DNA from: Symbiodinium natans
Lineage: Eukaryota; Sar; Dinophyceae; Suessiales; Symbiodiniaceae
Direction of reading: 5' to 3'
Assembly: GCA_905221605.1 (NCBI GenBank)
Contig: CAJNDS010000780.1
Coordinates: forward strand, 666,602-730,601
DNA: 64,000 nucleotides
In this document: positions 41,346 to 53,693 of the stretch, in pieces
How the letters are laid out: each line of letters starts with the position of its first letter
How positions within the stretch are numbered: position 1 is the first letter of the stretch
Program-made: the position numbers and the translations under genes
The notes under the pieces: model-generated
What the model saw: the letters and a program-made list of their open reading frames with translations, nothing else
Database searches by the model: none
What the model was told of the DNA's origin: nothing

Positions 41346-44300
41346 GCATGGCTTGATCTCTTCATCGTCGTAAGCTCTTTGTGGGAGGTCGTGCACCTTG
41401 GCGGCCAGACGTGCCCACACGCAGCAAAGATGACGCAATGCACGAATGTGAGATTTGCCTAAGAAGCATGTTGCCATGATTCAGTTATTCAGTTCGGTCG
41501 GCCTGTTGAACAAGGTTTACCTGGCAATGGCGGCCCAGTCTAGGCATAGAACTACAGTGCCATCTTCATAGTCTTATTACATTTGACAGGCATCAAATAG
41601 GGTAAGAAGCAGCAACAACTAAAATCGGATCAAGAGTAATTAGCAAAAGCAAAGTTCCATAGGAAGACAGGAAGGAAGGGCAAAATGAAGAGAGGGAGGA
41701 CGGGTCTGAAACTTGTGAATCAGCAGCAACTGCTTGCCGGATTTGGAGTTTGTGAATGGCAGAAATGCTAGAACAAACCGTGTTTGCAGCCTGTTCGCAC
41801 AGAGATGCTGTGATCTTGCAGACTTTTGGAGCGTGCTGATTCATTCATAGTATCTGGACCCTTCGAACAGGCAGGAAAGACTTCTTCTAAAGAGAGGCAT
41901 CAACAAATTATTTGGCATCAACGAAAAACCATGAGCGTCAAACACATCTATTCGGGATATCCAGGAAACCTTTCATTCGAGCCAAGCTTGCTACAAAGCA
42001 TATCTCGCAGTCAATAATAGACAGTTCTTCAAAACCTCATGAATCCTTTCTTGCAAATGGGATCCCCCCGCCCCTCCACCGACCGGCTCGTTTATGCTGC
42101 AATGCATTCCTTCGAAAGCATAAAAGCCCATGAATTCCAGGCCCATCATGCGAGCATTGTGTTTGCAAATGGGGGGTGGGGTGGGGGGTGGGTGGGGGGG
42201 GGGGGGTGCCATGAATGGATGGAGCCGGTTAACAAGCAGAAGTGCTGCACGTTGTTCCTGTTGCGGCTTAAGAGCTTTTGTTGATGGCCCGCATTTTACA
42301 ACGAATACGCAGAAATGTATTATGTTTGTCACCTTTTTCTTCTTGTTGCACGGTTCTTTTTTCAGAGTACAACATGTGCAGCTTGGAATTGGGCGGAAGA
42401 GCTGGAATTTACAGTATCTGGAGCCAGCGAATGGGCAGAAATGAAGTCATTTGCCGTTCTTGTGGGGTTTGTTGAGAGCCTGCGATGAGGCATAAATGTC
42501 AGTATTTTGTAATATGGAGCCGGCAAACGTGCAGAAATCCAAAATATTAAAGTATTCGAAACCTGTAACTGTAGAGCGTTTGGAGTATCTGGAGCTTTCG
42601 AAGAAGCAAAAATGCTGCTATTCACAGCGCTCAGAGTCTTGCGAACGAAGGCCGCGTAGGGCTTAGTGTTTTGCGGGTTCTTTTTTGGTTCTTTGTTCCC
42701 TGGATTCTGAACCCTTTGTTGATCCTTATTACATTTGTCGGCCAACTTTCAGCATGCTGGGCAAGGTCCCAAAGTCTCAGAATCTACATAGCGTCATCTT
42801 ATATAAGAGTTGGAAGCCTGTAGAACTACCTGAACCATCTAGACGCAACAGGTTAGGATTGTGGTTGGCGGAGGTGTGTACTGGGGTGTTTGCCTAGTTT
42901 CTCTTTTTGTTTTGCTAGCGGCCTGATGCTCCTAGTGCCAGCTCGTGCTTTTCTGCGGGCTTTTGAGGGCTTGACTGTTGGCCTGAAGCCTTCGGCAAAG
43001 TCTTCGGCCAATGGCCCTGCCATGTGCCAGCGTGCGTGCCGAGACCTTTCAAAAGACGTATCAGCTTCTGCAGGATCGATGTCCTGTATGCCATCTACGA
43101 AGCAGCTGGCAACCTGGAGACTCCGCGTTGTCCTTTGAGGTTTGCGAAGTAAGGTGTAGGGACAGTGCAGGATAAGAAAGCGAAAATTCCAGGCGAGGGT
43201 ACCTTGGGCTTCTTCCTTTGATTTTCTCAGTAATTTCTCGTATCTCTTAAGTGCTTGTTTGCAGGGCCCACAGCAGGCCAAAACTAAATCAAGATTCAAC
43301 CAGCTTTGAGGCTGAGGGAACTCCGCCAGGCCGACAAATACGCATGATGGGTAAAGATAGTAGAGATCTTGGTGCGGTAGTATTTCACAGCCTGAAGCCT
43401 GAATGCGACAAGCCGCCTGAAGGAGAGCCTGGATGGAATCACTGGCTTCAAAGCATTCAGGATCATCCGGATTACGCGAATCCTCAAGACGGCTCGGCTT
43501 ATGAGGACCTTGCTGAGGGACTTGTTATAAGACGCAGTTTGGAGTCCCCACACCATTCAATCTTTCGACGAAGAGGTCACCATTCACAGGGTTCGCCCTG
43601 CACCAACTCTGAAGTCCCACCCCATGTGGTAGATGCGGTACATGCTGCCTTCAACCTTTGAGAAACATTTTGGCAACATTGTCCCCGGAAAGGCTTTCCT
43701 CGCGCTCAGGGGATCGGAACCTCATGACCTTGCATCCGTGGGAGGATCTTCCGGTTCGTGCTGGCTTTGCGGACCCTGATTACTTCGATCACACACACGC
43801 TCAAGCATCGCGGCTGTCTCGGGGGTCAACCGTAAGTATCACTCCCGGGCGAGGCTCCATCACGAAAATTGCTGTCGTCCAGCGACAGCTACGCTCAGGC
43901 TGTGTGTTTATCATATGTGTTTGGTGTCCGTGCGCACATGCCGGGTTTGATTGCTTTCGGCGGGATGTATTGAAGCTTGTGACATCAGGTGCCTGCGGTC
44001 ACTAATTGCAGGAAACCTCCGAGTGGAGGGTGGTAGGGCCGAAGATTGTAGTGGATGCTCAAATCAAGATTGGGTACAGCAAGCTCCAGTCTCTTATCCC
44101 TTGTGGAGCTTCGGGACGCCAATCTTGCTACCAGTAGGGCTTCATGGCCACAGGCCTACTGCACCTGTTTGTGGCTTAAGCGCGCCGGGTGCCTTCTAAT
44201 GAGAAGCATCTTTTATGTTGCAAAAACTCTTAAGCCGGAACACCCTCACGGGGAGTTCCCGAAGTCGAGATCGTCAACGTAGAGAACCCCCTCATGATTG

Positions 44301-47300
44301 CTCCTGATTGCCCCCAGCCAGCGGCTTCTGGCACCCAGGTCGCTGATTTGGGCGTTGATTCTCCTGGGCTTGATCATGTCGCTGAGCTTTCGACTAGCCT
44401 TTGCATCTCTATAGATGTACTCTCGCGCGGGGATTGTCAGGTTCTTAGGGGGGTTTGGAGGCGGTTGATGTTTCGGGCTCTTTGATGAGGGGTGGCCTTC
44501 TGTTCCAATGACTCAGGTGAATCTGCTTCAAGCTTTCAGGTCCTTTTACGTTCGTGCAGTTGGCAAAACGCAAGTTAGCCCCCAAGCGCCAACCTCTGCA
44601 AAGGTACATTTTTGCGCTGATGTTCGTGCAGGCTGTGCAAGGCTATCTGGCAGATCCAGAGAGCCCGCCGCTGTCAGCACCTTCGCCTAAATTGCCTGGG
44701 AATTCAGAGCGAATTCCTACATAGATTGGGTCGCCTGGATTCCAGTTCACGTGCGTCTCTGAATCCTCTGTCAGGGTGCTGGGCTCCTCGCTTGGGGAAA
44801 TTTCTACATTGCGAAAACACTGGGTTTAAGGGTTCTTCTGGCTTGGCTTGTAAGTGTACACTTGCAGGCAAAGCAGTAAGCAGCCAAGGAATACGACCAG
44901 AACGCCGCGGAGGTTTATTTTGGTTCCCTCGTCGAGACAATGCTCAGACGCTGGCCTTGGCAGAAAGAGAGAGTGAAACCTATAGGCTCGGTTTCAAGAA
45001 GCCGCTCTCCCATTCAATTCATCAAATGCCTGACTAGCACAAGAGCCTTACAGCCTGGCGCTGCAAGGAGACTTAGGATCCTTGAGAGGGGCTAAAATCC
45101 CTGCTACGAAAACCCGCCAAACCAACCCCCCTAGAAAACTCGCAGGCGTGCAACAAGCCTGGCACGTTTCTGCTCGGGATTCACTATGACTCACTCTGTT
45201 TTTTTAATTGATTCAGGCTTTCTTGCGACTTCCCAGGTCTCTTCATGTCAGTCTCCGACGGCGTGAGTTGGGAGGTTGTGATCTCCCCACTTCGGACCAT
45301 CTCACCGGCCGGGCCCAAAAGGGCTTAGGGTTTAGGGTTTAGGGTTTAGGGTTTAGGGTTTAGGGTTTAGGGTTTAGGGTGGCAGGCTTGTTATGACAGT
45401 TATGACTACGTCTGTGGCGCAACGCAGACGGTTGCAAATGTCTGTTCCGAATCTGCGGGTTTAGATCGTTGCTTTCCTAGAGTTTCCAGGTTAAGTATAA
45501 GGGTTCAGAGATGGCATAGGATGAGTTGAATGTGCAACATGCAAAGAGCCAAACTGGTATTGCGGCCAGGAAATACATTCACGAGTAGAACGCCGTAGAA
45601 CGCCTTTTTCAAGTGAGAACCGTTGGACAGACCGACAGCCAAGCCTTGTACCTCAAAAGGCGGGTTCCAGAAACAACCCGGGGGGGAGGTCGCCTTTTTC
45701 CCGAAGATGCACCCCCTATGACGGCCCCGCGCCTCGCCTTCACACAGCCAACCAAAATTCTTCGCATACACTTCGACATCCGAACCACCAACCTGAAACA
45801 AGTAATCAAAGGCATCGCAAACTTCCCTGCTTGGACCCTGAAGCTCCTAACCTGAACCCCCAGGCTCTCCTAATTACACAGCTCCTTCACACTAGTGGTG
45901 AGAAGCACTATAAGCGGGTGCTGCACCTTCGCGAAAGGATTGAAACATGGCTTCAGTAGCACTGCACACGGTCCATGGTCGAAGTCTGGCTGGCAGGTGT
46001 GGGGCATACTCTACACTTTTTACGTGTCGTCCCTTGGCTTGAGGTTATATTGGATCCACGCATGGCCTATGTCAGGTTACCAGGCCATTAAGATCATTAA
46101 GAGGCTTGCAAGGTTGATATGGTTGTCTTCAGAAGCTTCCAGCGAGCCATTTGCACCACAACGTTGCAAGTAAGAAATGGTTCGAGTGGCTACAGAGTTG
46201 GTAGCTGCATGCTTCTCCGAATGATTCCAATATGGGAGGCTTCACAAGAGCACATGTTCCCACACAACACTGGAATGGTGATGTCCGAACATGCTGAGAT
46301 AAATGAAGAGACATCTGCTTTGAGTATCTCATTCATGTCCTTACAGCGACTCTCGCCATAGGTTCATTTACTTTGCCGTCCTCAACGCCTGGACCTCAGC
46401 TTCCGCCGCCCCGAAACCCTCAACCGAAATTTCTCTGAAGAATTATAATATTGCCCTGACCAGCTAGTGGAACCGTATGGTGAAATTCACTATGCTTGTC
46501 GATGGTTGGCGTGTGGAGGAGAGGTCGCGCGCGCAAAGCTTCGCACGGATGCAAGACTTTGTTTTCGCACCTGCCTAGCTAGACGCACCGGGCTGCAGAG
46601 TATCACAACACTCAAGGAGAAGCCAGGTTCGTCAGCCTTTCAGGTCAAACGATGTTCGTGCGAACTTGGGCAAGAAGTTTGGCGCGAGGTTGGCTCGAAA
46701 AAATTGCGAGTGGCCATTCATGGCTCCGGAAGTTCCACCGAGACTCCCGCAGATTTAAGGTCCTATTTCTCCGTGTATAACGCATTTTCTGTTGCATGCC
46801 TGGGGTGCGGACTACCCGGGCGAAGGGTCGTAAATCCCAAAGAAGGGAAATTTCAAGAAGAGACAGCTTCAATCCCACTGCGAGGCACATTGGAGCATGG
46901 AAGAAGAGCATTTTCGAGATGTTGGTTTGAAAAAGGCAAAGCAAAATTCCCAGCAGCAGCTTTGGCTGCCGCCACCAGCAGTAAAGAAAGCAAAAGATCC
47001 TAAACAGGTCCCAGACCCCCAAAAACGGCAAGGTTCTGAGGCCTCAGGTGGGGGGAATGTGGGTTTTGTTGAATTTTGCATAATGTTCGAGACTCGCTTT
47101 TCGCTTTAGATCGGGCACTGAACTTCCAACTAGGGAGGCCAATGAGTTTCCATTTGTCAACATGCCGTGTGACCCGGATCCTTGCCAGCGCCCGCGCCAG
47201 TTGCCAGAGTCGAAACGCCCCAAACACCCTAAACGCCCTAAACGTCCTAAACCCTACACCGCCGGTCATGCAGCGCTGAGGTCTTGACGGCTGTGTTCTG

Positions 47301-48949
47301 TGGCTTGGAGCAAGCTTAGGTCCTTGGGGCCCTGCCCCATCCATCGAAGCCCTAAACCTGTCACCCTCATATCATGGACATGAACCCTATAGGTACCAGA
47401 TACTTGTTCTTGTGTATCACAATAAAAGCTTTGTAGGTTTTTGTTCACGACATTAGAGCACTTTTCGGAGCCCAAGGTCAAACCGCAATCGAGAGCGCGC
47501 AGAATGACCATGCCACCGCGATTCATTCTATCATGGCCCACAAGGCGGGAACAGTGTAGCAGCGTAGCATTTACAGATTCCAAGCCCCACTTCTCCTGTC
47601 TGCGTGGCGCCACAAGTCCATTGCGAAGCCAGCTGACCATGTTGCTTAACGAAGTCGCTTTCTCTTGCTACATCATGTTACAACATTCCTCCTGACAGTC
47701 CGACAGCCGTGTGTGATGTACATCATTGCACTTAATGTTATACATCGCTGGGTTCCGCACGGCCTCCGAAACCATCGCTTGACCTTCGCTTGACCTTGGG
47801 GTAGCAGACATGCGGCACTGCACAAGGAGATCGCAGAGAGTTGGTTCTTAAGCAGGTCAATAATTACATGTATGTTCTGTGGAATGTGCACGCACGCCTG
47901 TGCATTTTCAAAAATTCTACGCGTGCTGTTGAAACCTTATGCATTCCTGCACCTGTAGGCATAGCCCACGTGTGATAAAGTGAAACACTTGCTAAGCTGC
48001 AAGCATGTGAAGCCTCATCGCCCGCAGGAGTCACACCTGGAAAAGATCCGCCAGCTGTTCTCAGAACTCGGGGATGAACGAAACGACGTCGTTACCTACG
48101 CAATGCTGCCGGGATGCACCTTATCCTTCGTGCAGGCACGCTCATGCAGCGCACAGACTGACCGCTCTGCTACGCAGAGGCAACTAGACCTAGAGTCCAA
48201 GCTTGTGTTTCAAGCAGACTCTTGGGACCAAGGCTCGAAAAGGCGATGATGGCGCCAGAAATGCAGCGATACTTTGAAAGCCTGGGGCTTGAGATATGGG
48301 ATGTGTGGTCATTCTTCAAGCTTTTGGACACCGACGAAGACGGACACGTCCGCGCTGAAGACTTTCTGAACGGCTGCCTTCGGTTCAGTGGTCAAGCCAG
48401 CGCTGTGGATGTGGGTCGGCCTCTTGCGCTGCCATGGAGGAGGTTTTAGGTTTTACGGCGGCTTTGGACATTGAGGTCTTGCCATTGACAAACCCAGGTT
48501 GACGAGGAAACCCTTCGCCTGAATCCCACTCATAGCATTCTTGTGATGGGATTCTTGGGTGGACTTGCGGGCACCAGATCCAAGCAGGGCATGTCGAGGC
48601 CATACATCTGGTGTGCTTTTGCTCCGCTTTCAACTTCCCAGGCGCTCCTCCACAGAGCCCCTCTGCACATGCCAGAAATACATGAGCAGCTATCATTAGC
48701 ATATATTGGCATTCTCTGAGGTTGATCCATGACCAGACGTGGATGATCTCCAACCAAGGCCGGATCGAAAGGCAAATAGGATCTACTTTGTTGCCCCGCT
48801 CTATGCCCGGACTGCCCCAAAAAAGGCCCCCTAAAGTCCTAAAGGGCTTTTCAAGGCTTGCATAGACCCTTGCAGGCAGCTTCGCGATGTTCATGGAGTC
48901 TGAGCTGAAAAGCCTTCGGCAAGAGATCCGCGGTATGGGCCGACGCTAA
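41346..48949 (+). CDS. Voltage-gated cation channel (ion-transport domain) with C-terminal EF-hand, spliced
   Basis: Exons in order: 41346-41387, S3 (WLDLFIVVSSLWE); about 43454-43520, S4 with Arg/Lys every third residue (FRIIRITRILKTARLMRTLL); about 44318-44390, S5 (SLIWALILLGLIMSLSF); from 44632, post-S5 turret (AVQGYLADPESPP); 45237-45307, pore loop (LFMSVSDGVSWEVV); 45997-46025 and 46362-46386, S6 (VWGILYTFYV joined to FIYFAVLN). The C-terminal part is 48028-48104, 48233-48414 (EF-hand loop DTDEDGHVRAEDF) and 48876-48949, ending MGRR and TAA. Phase closes exactly from pore loop to S6 and across the last three exons. It should conduct cations through a membrane, gated by voltage and perhaps calcium. 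The pore has DGVSW; ion choice (Ca2+, Na+) cannot be told. S1-S2 and the S6 end were not found, nor were other domains if it is multi-domain. Confidence 0.85.
42142..42210 (+). repeat. Dispersed repeat ending in G tract, copy 1 of 2
   Basis: CCCATCATGCGAGCATTGTG and the following TTTGCAAATGGGGGG recur at 63624-63658 with one change. Both copies run straight into long G runs. Inverted relatives (CTTGCAAGCATCATGGG) lie near 63312. Confidence 0.85.
42853..43299 (-). CDS. Minus-strand open frame inside the channel gene, doubtful
   Basis: A 148-codon minus frame has protein-like pieces (KQALKRYEKLLRKSKEEAQG, FERSRHARWHMAGPLAEDFA). It lies within the channel's presumed S3-S4 intron on the opposite strand. 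It may be a nested gene or a shadow; no family is recognised. Confidence 0.2.
   Translation of the reverse strand: MNLDLVLACCGPCKQALKRYEKLLRKSKEEAQGTLAWNFRFLILHCPYTLLRKPQRTTRSLQVASCFVDGIQDIDPAEADTSFERSRHARWHMAGPLAEDFAEGFRPTVKPSKARRKARAGTRSIRPLAKQKEKLGKHPSTHLRQPQS
45331..45380. repeat. TTTAGGG array (about 7 units) in a channel intron
   Basis: Seven perfect TTTAGGG units begin about 23 bases after the GC donor that ends the pore-loop exon (45307). Confidence 0.95.
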
Positions 48950-50507
48950 ATGCCAGCGTGTCTTAGGCGTGGGATCGGTCACTGTTTACCGCGAAAGAAC
49001 CAGGATATCAACAACATATACGTTCACGAAGTACACCAGGAGGTCAAACCCCTGGCCTCCCGAACCAGTCGTGCCAGACTGGAGCAGACCTGCAGTTGAG
49101 GCTGACTGCGGCATAACTCACAGGAGAGCTGTTTTTTCATGGTTGCTGAAACCTTGTTGAATTCGGTAATGCTCTGGTAAGACCATGGCTTGAGTAGACA
49201 AAGTCAGGCACGATTGGCTGCGGAGTGTGTTGATTGAAGCGTTCCAGAGTCCCAGGCGATGCTCAAGCTTAATTGCTGTGCGGCAGCATTGCATTGGGAT
49301 CTGGCTGTGACCAACGCTTCGGCACTGTTTTTGCAGGTCCGACTGTGGTTTCTGCTTGAGTCAAAAGTCCTACACAAAACAGAGCATCTGTTGCCTTCAA
49401 GGAAGCAGTCTATCCCTGCAGAAGGACTCGCCTAGGCGAGACCTCACCTGAAATGATTTTCTGGACAGCTGCAAAGCAGCAGCCCGAAGAATCTTCACTG
49501 CACTGGCAGAGGCACTGATCGGTTAATTGTTGTTGGGAGACGAGTTGAATCTAGCTTAAGTGATTCTGGCAGGAGTTAGTATAGGGTTGAATGTTTGCGA
49601 AATCCTGTTGCTCGACCTACCCACAAGCACCGAAGTCTGGCAGGCCAGTGCACATCGGACGATTTGCTCTAAACCTCACCAGAAAAATTCAGGACCGGAC
49701 CACTCCCAGTTCGGAGTCTTTGCCTCGGATTTCTTGCCATTCCTTGTCCTCAGAAGCCCCAAGGTCGCGAAATCCTGCAATAAACCTAAACCCTAAACCC
49801 TAAAGCCCCCCCTCGACATCCCTCCAACATGACTTCAAGACAGCTCCTTCAAGGAAAGACGCTAGCAGGAAACTCTTTAATCCATTAGCTCCACCAGGCT
49901 TTGGACTTGGCATCGACGGTCCCAGCTCGAGCTGCGCTGATGACACTTGGGCTGCAGCTGCAGCAGCGTAAGACCTTGCGGAGTGCGGTCTGGGCGCTTG
50001 GAGTTCAGGGGAGCGCTGAGGTGTGGGTTCCGAAACTAGGGTTACCAGGGTTTGGGGATTCCGGTTGTGAGAACTAAAGTGTTTGGGGGGGGTACCCCAA
50101 TTTCAGGACCAGGAAAGTCTCAGGTGTCTCATAGATCTGCCTCGTGAGTGGGCCCAAACTGCCACGAAGTTCTGGGATTTGGGAGGGTTGGGCCGGGGCA
50201 CAGAACGCACATCCCTCTCATACATACCCTGCGTGCACCGCCCGATTTAAATCCATGTCTAAGCTTCATGCTCGCGGTTACCCAAGGACCTCCACCGTGC
50301 GGAAGATCGCGGGGCCGGGGCTATAGACTCTATAGACTCCAGTGCCATCTCTTACTATGAGCACCTCAACCTTAGTAGTAGAGTAGGTAACCTTCAACCT
50401 TTTTGGGTTAATATATTCCCCTTAAAATCCCAAAGGTTAACCTTTGAAACCCCTAGGTACTGGACAACTAAGCAACCCACAGCCTCTTCCTTTTCCGAGC
50501 CAAGTGT
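48950..50507. other. No gene recognised; short telomere-like word
   Basis: Follows the channel stop codon. Frames are short. Two to three CCCTAAA units lie at 49784-49804. An imperfect inverted word pair (GGTAACCTT at about 50386, AAGGTTAACC at about 50434) surrounds a TA-rich centre. Confidence 0.4.
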
Positions 50508-50813
50508 GTGAAGGCTGCCGCGGCCTGTGTCGGCATCCCTAGCACCGATCCGGAGGCGGCGATCCTCAGTGTGGGAGCCAAGACGAGTTCTGGGCTCTTC
50601 CTTGGCCTACATCTTCTTAAAGGGGGGGTGGAGTTTAATTACTTCGAGCGTGAAGAGCACCCCCCTCTCCCCCCCCCCCCCCCCCCGAAATTTGGGGGCC
50701 CCCGAGTTCGCTCGATCGAGGCCGCTGTTCATCATCGCTTCCGCCTGGAAGACTTGCCGGATACACTGGGTACTGCCGACCTTCTGGAGGCCTCCTTTCC
50801 AAACGAAGAGTAG
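50508..50813 (+). CDS. Candidate exon(s), unknown
   Basis: A 101-codon frame passes through a C tract (50668-50686) that gives a false Pro run. The flanking parts (CVGIPSTDPEAAILSVGA; IEAAVHHRFRLEDLPDTLGT) look coding and may be two separate exons. The family is not recognised. Confidence 0.3.
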   Translation: MKAAAACVGIPSTDPEAAILSVGAKTSSGLFLGLHLLKGGVEFNYFEREEHPPLPPPPPPKFGGPRVRSIEAAVHHRFRLEDLPDTLGTADLLEASFPNEE

Positions 50814-51062
50814 AGAGATCCATCACGGCTTGCCGAGTTTTCTTTGGTACGTGCGCGGGTTTTATGCAGACAGAAGACAGAGCATAAGTCAGCGCACCGG
50901 TCACCGCTGCGACTCCGAGGCACCTGAAGAAGCTGTCGATGACATCGCAGGTTTGCAAAGACACAAGTCGCCTGAACCAAATCCCTTAGAGCCCTGGAGA
51001 CTCGAGTCCCCCCACTGTGCCTTGGCAAGCCTGAGATAGCCTGAGGCAGGTGATCTTTCCCT

Positions 51063-51163
51063 AAGGGTCCATGTACCCATATAGTATATACTTGGGGCTT
51101 AAAGGGGCTCCCATATGGTAGCTTTAGGACCCTAATATGTACTATATAGGTACATGGGCCCTT
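51063..51163. repeat. 28-bp inverted repeat, MITE-like
   Basis: The arms 51063-51090 and 51136-51163 match at 25 of 28 positions when one is reverse-complemented (AAGGGYCCATGTACC core followed by ATATAGTA). The 45-base spacer contains further complementary words. It resembles a small foldback element. Confidence 0.85.
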
Positions 51164-51731
51164 GGGGTTTCGACTTTCAAGAATGTACACGTGATACGTC
51201 GCGCCTATCGCTCTGCACCGACCCTTCTCGATCACCTCCGAACCTGTCAGGGGCACATCCGATCTCTCCTCCGGCGAGTTGGCGCACCAAGGCGAGGTCC
51301 CCCCCCCCACACCCCACACCCCACCACCCCACAGTTGTGATCGTCATCTCTACCTTTTCAGCTTCAAACAGGTGCGGGCTTTTTGTGAATCTTCCTCTAC
51401 TTGCCATATGACTATGGCATTGGGAGAGGGGGGACGAAGCGCACAAACAATGACTGTGAGTTTTGTTTGCAGCTCCAACGCGGATTGATCTGTTTGTTCC
51501 CTCTCTTCGCGAATCCATCGAGAAACCTATTCAGACCTACAGTACTGCATTCTCCACGGCTGTCCGGCTTGTCAGCAAACACCTGGAAAGCCCTCCTGCT
51601 GTCTAGCAACCTCCCCCAAAAAAACGGCCAAAAGCCCTCAACACACTTAACAGACTATGCAGCCCTGACAGAATCCCATTCTTAGAGGCAAAGCCAAGAG
51701 CTGCAGAACGACCCCCCCCCCCCCCCCCCCC

Positions 51732-51779
51732 AACAAAATGGGAGCAGGCACGGATTGCCACAATTGTCAATAGTCCCGC
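51732..51779 (+). repeat. Dispersed 48-bp repeat after C tract, copy 1 of 2
   Basis: AACAAAATGGGAG, then TTGCCA, AATTGTCAA and AGTCCCGC, recurs at 53646-53693 with a few substitutions. A run of about 19 C precedes this copy. Confidence 0.85.
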
Positions 51780-52689
51780 GTATTATCAGTGGTTTAGTTA
51801 TTTTAGATGTAATAACTTATGATTATGAAAATTAGTAGTATGTTGATGTTTTTGTTGTTTTTAGAGTTCTGAGTTTTGCTATGAATTCTTTCTTTGTTTG
51901 TACATGTTGACTTGTCATTATGAACAATTTTGTGTATTCATTCTTCGTTATTGCTTACATAGTGTTCTTCATACTTCTTTCGTTCAGACTTTGAACGGGC
52001 ACGGCAAGGAGTCCTGGGATTGGGGTAACTCTTTTGTCTGAGGGTGGGCACTCTACTCTTCCGGGGCGTCCAGGGATACTGAGTAGGAGACCCAGGCCCG
52101 GTGTCTCGGGCAAAGTACAGGAGACCCGAGCGAGGAGGATAGCTGAGTTCTACAAACCGCAGACCCAGAGTGGGGAACAACGACTGCGACGAGAACGAGA
52201 AGGGTGACGAGGATGCAAACTAACAAACAATCCTTGCGCGCAACCTGCACATCATGCATTGTCCTGCAGGCCGGATGTCCTGGACATCCCCGTAGCCTGG
52301 CCCTGAGCATCAGAGCTGCCATCGCGATGCCTGTGAGCTGTTGGCCAGGGCGGCTGTTGCAGGTTTTTCAGGCTGTGCACGGACCAAGGAGAGCTTGGGG
52401 TGGGGGGGGGGGGTCCAGGGTTCAGCCGTTCAGTGACACAACTGCAGCGGGCTGCCAAGGATCCGATCCGGCAGAAAGCCAAAGGCCTGCCTTTGCGATT
52501 TTGGAGTCTTCGGTGCTTTTCGGGGCTGGGGCCTGCAGGATTGTTCGAGGTTCATGTCCCCGAGCTGATGATCTTGGCCGCAGTTACCTTCTGCTCTGGT
52601 CACAGGGGGGCTTTGGGTTCAGGTTGCACCGCTGCCGACGGGTTTGTAGTGGCATCAACCCTAAACCCTAAGCCCTAAAGCGCCGCTTC

Positions 52690-52945
52690 TCAGTGGTCAG
52701 ATGGCAACACAAAGAACGGCACTTCGCCAGTGGCTTTCTTGAGGTTGCAAACTTCGTCGGTCCTCCCCATGTTTCGGTCTTCCTTGATTGCTTGATATTG
52801 CTTGTAACATCGCCTTAAGGCCGAAATTCGATCTTTAGAGTTTGGACACCGGGCGTCATCTGACTTCAGGAGCTGTGGTATAGTCTGACAGCACTCCCTA
52901 TTTCTCAATTCCCGTACATCAACGTAGGTGGTCCAGAGATGGGAG
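52690..52945 (-). CDS. Minus-strand terminal exon, unknown protein
   Basis: On the minus strand about 80 codons read YVDVRELRNRECCQTIPQLL, then SKDRISALRRCYKQYQAIKE and NLKKATGEVPFFVLPSDH, and stop at TGA (52690-52692). The charged, helix-friendly composition is unlike chance translation here, and the plus-strand frames are short. A poly-G tract (plus-strand C run, 52980-53000) lies upstream of it. The family is not recognised; its orientation is opposite to the named genes. Confidence 0.4.
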
Positions 52946-53385
52946 GCAAAGATGGGTTTTGAGGATCTGGCAGGTGTTGCCCCCCCCCCCCCCCCCCCCC
53001 ACTTTCGGAAGTTTGAGGAGGATGCGAATGTGCAAGTGCCAGCCCTCAGTGCATGCTTGGGAGCCCTTGCAATCTTTTTCAAACCCGGCACCCCACAGCA
53101 ATCTGTAGGATTGCGACCTTCAAACACTGACCGAAGGTCTGGCGTACCTAGAGTACGCAGACAATGCTGCGGCTGCGACTTGGACCGAAGGTGGCGGGTT
53201 AGGGTTGCACCCCTCACCCTCCCATCTAAACTAGTGTTGAACCTGCTTTACCGTGCACCCTCTTTGGACGGTTTGGAGATTTCCAAAAGGAGCCGCTTTT
53301 TCGGAGGTGGGAAAGGCCCGGCAGTAGGTTTCGAAGCGCAGCATACTTGGCCCTAAACCTTCTTGTCAGCCTGCCCTGTCCTGAG

Positions 53386-53601
53386 GACAAAGCCGAAAAC
53401 ATGTTCGAGGAGGCGCGTCAGCTGTGAACTCGCAAAACGCCAGAACGACTGCTTTCCGGCGAACTCTTCCTTGGCCGTTGCGAGGCCCAAGACCAGAAAG
53501 GGCCGATGGGCACAATGGCCAGGCTTGTGCGTGAGGGCACCGTGCCAGCCAGGTGGGACGGGGTTCTTAAATTTCAGCCTTACAGGATAACGGGCTCATA
53601 A
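53386..53601 (+). CDS. Two coding-looking exons, unknown 3' end
   Basis: Exon 53386-53420 (CTGAG acceptor, GC donor) reads DKAENMFEEARQ. Exon 53485-53601 (TTGCGAG acceptor) reads AQDQKGPMGTMARLVREGTV and PARWDGVLKFQPYR, stopping at TAA 53599. The simple join is out of phase by two bases, so a boundary is misplaced or a small exon is missing. The family is not recognised. Confidence 0.4.
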
Positions 53602-53645
53602 ATTTCAACTTCACAGGAATTTGTGGGGGGGGCTTCGCCACCCTG

Positions 53646-53693
53646 AACAAAATGGGAGAAGACACGTTTTGCCATAATTGTCAAAAGTCCCGC
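53646..53693 (+). repeat. Dispersed 48-bp repeat, copy 2 of 2
   Basis: Matches 51732-51779; a G run lies about 14 bases upstream. Confidence 0.85.

Noticed and set aside
50732-51319. 195-codon minus-strand frame
   Set aside because: It crosses the inverted repeat at 51063-51163 and shows no motif; likely chance.
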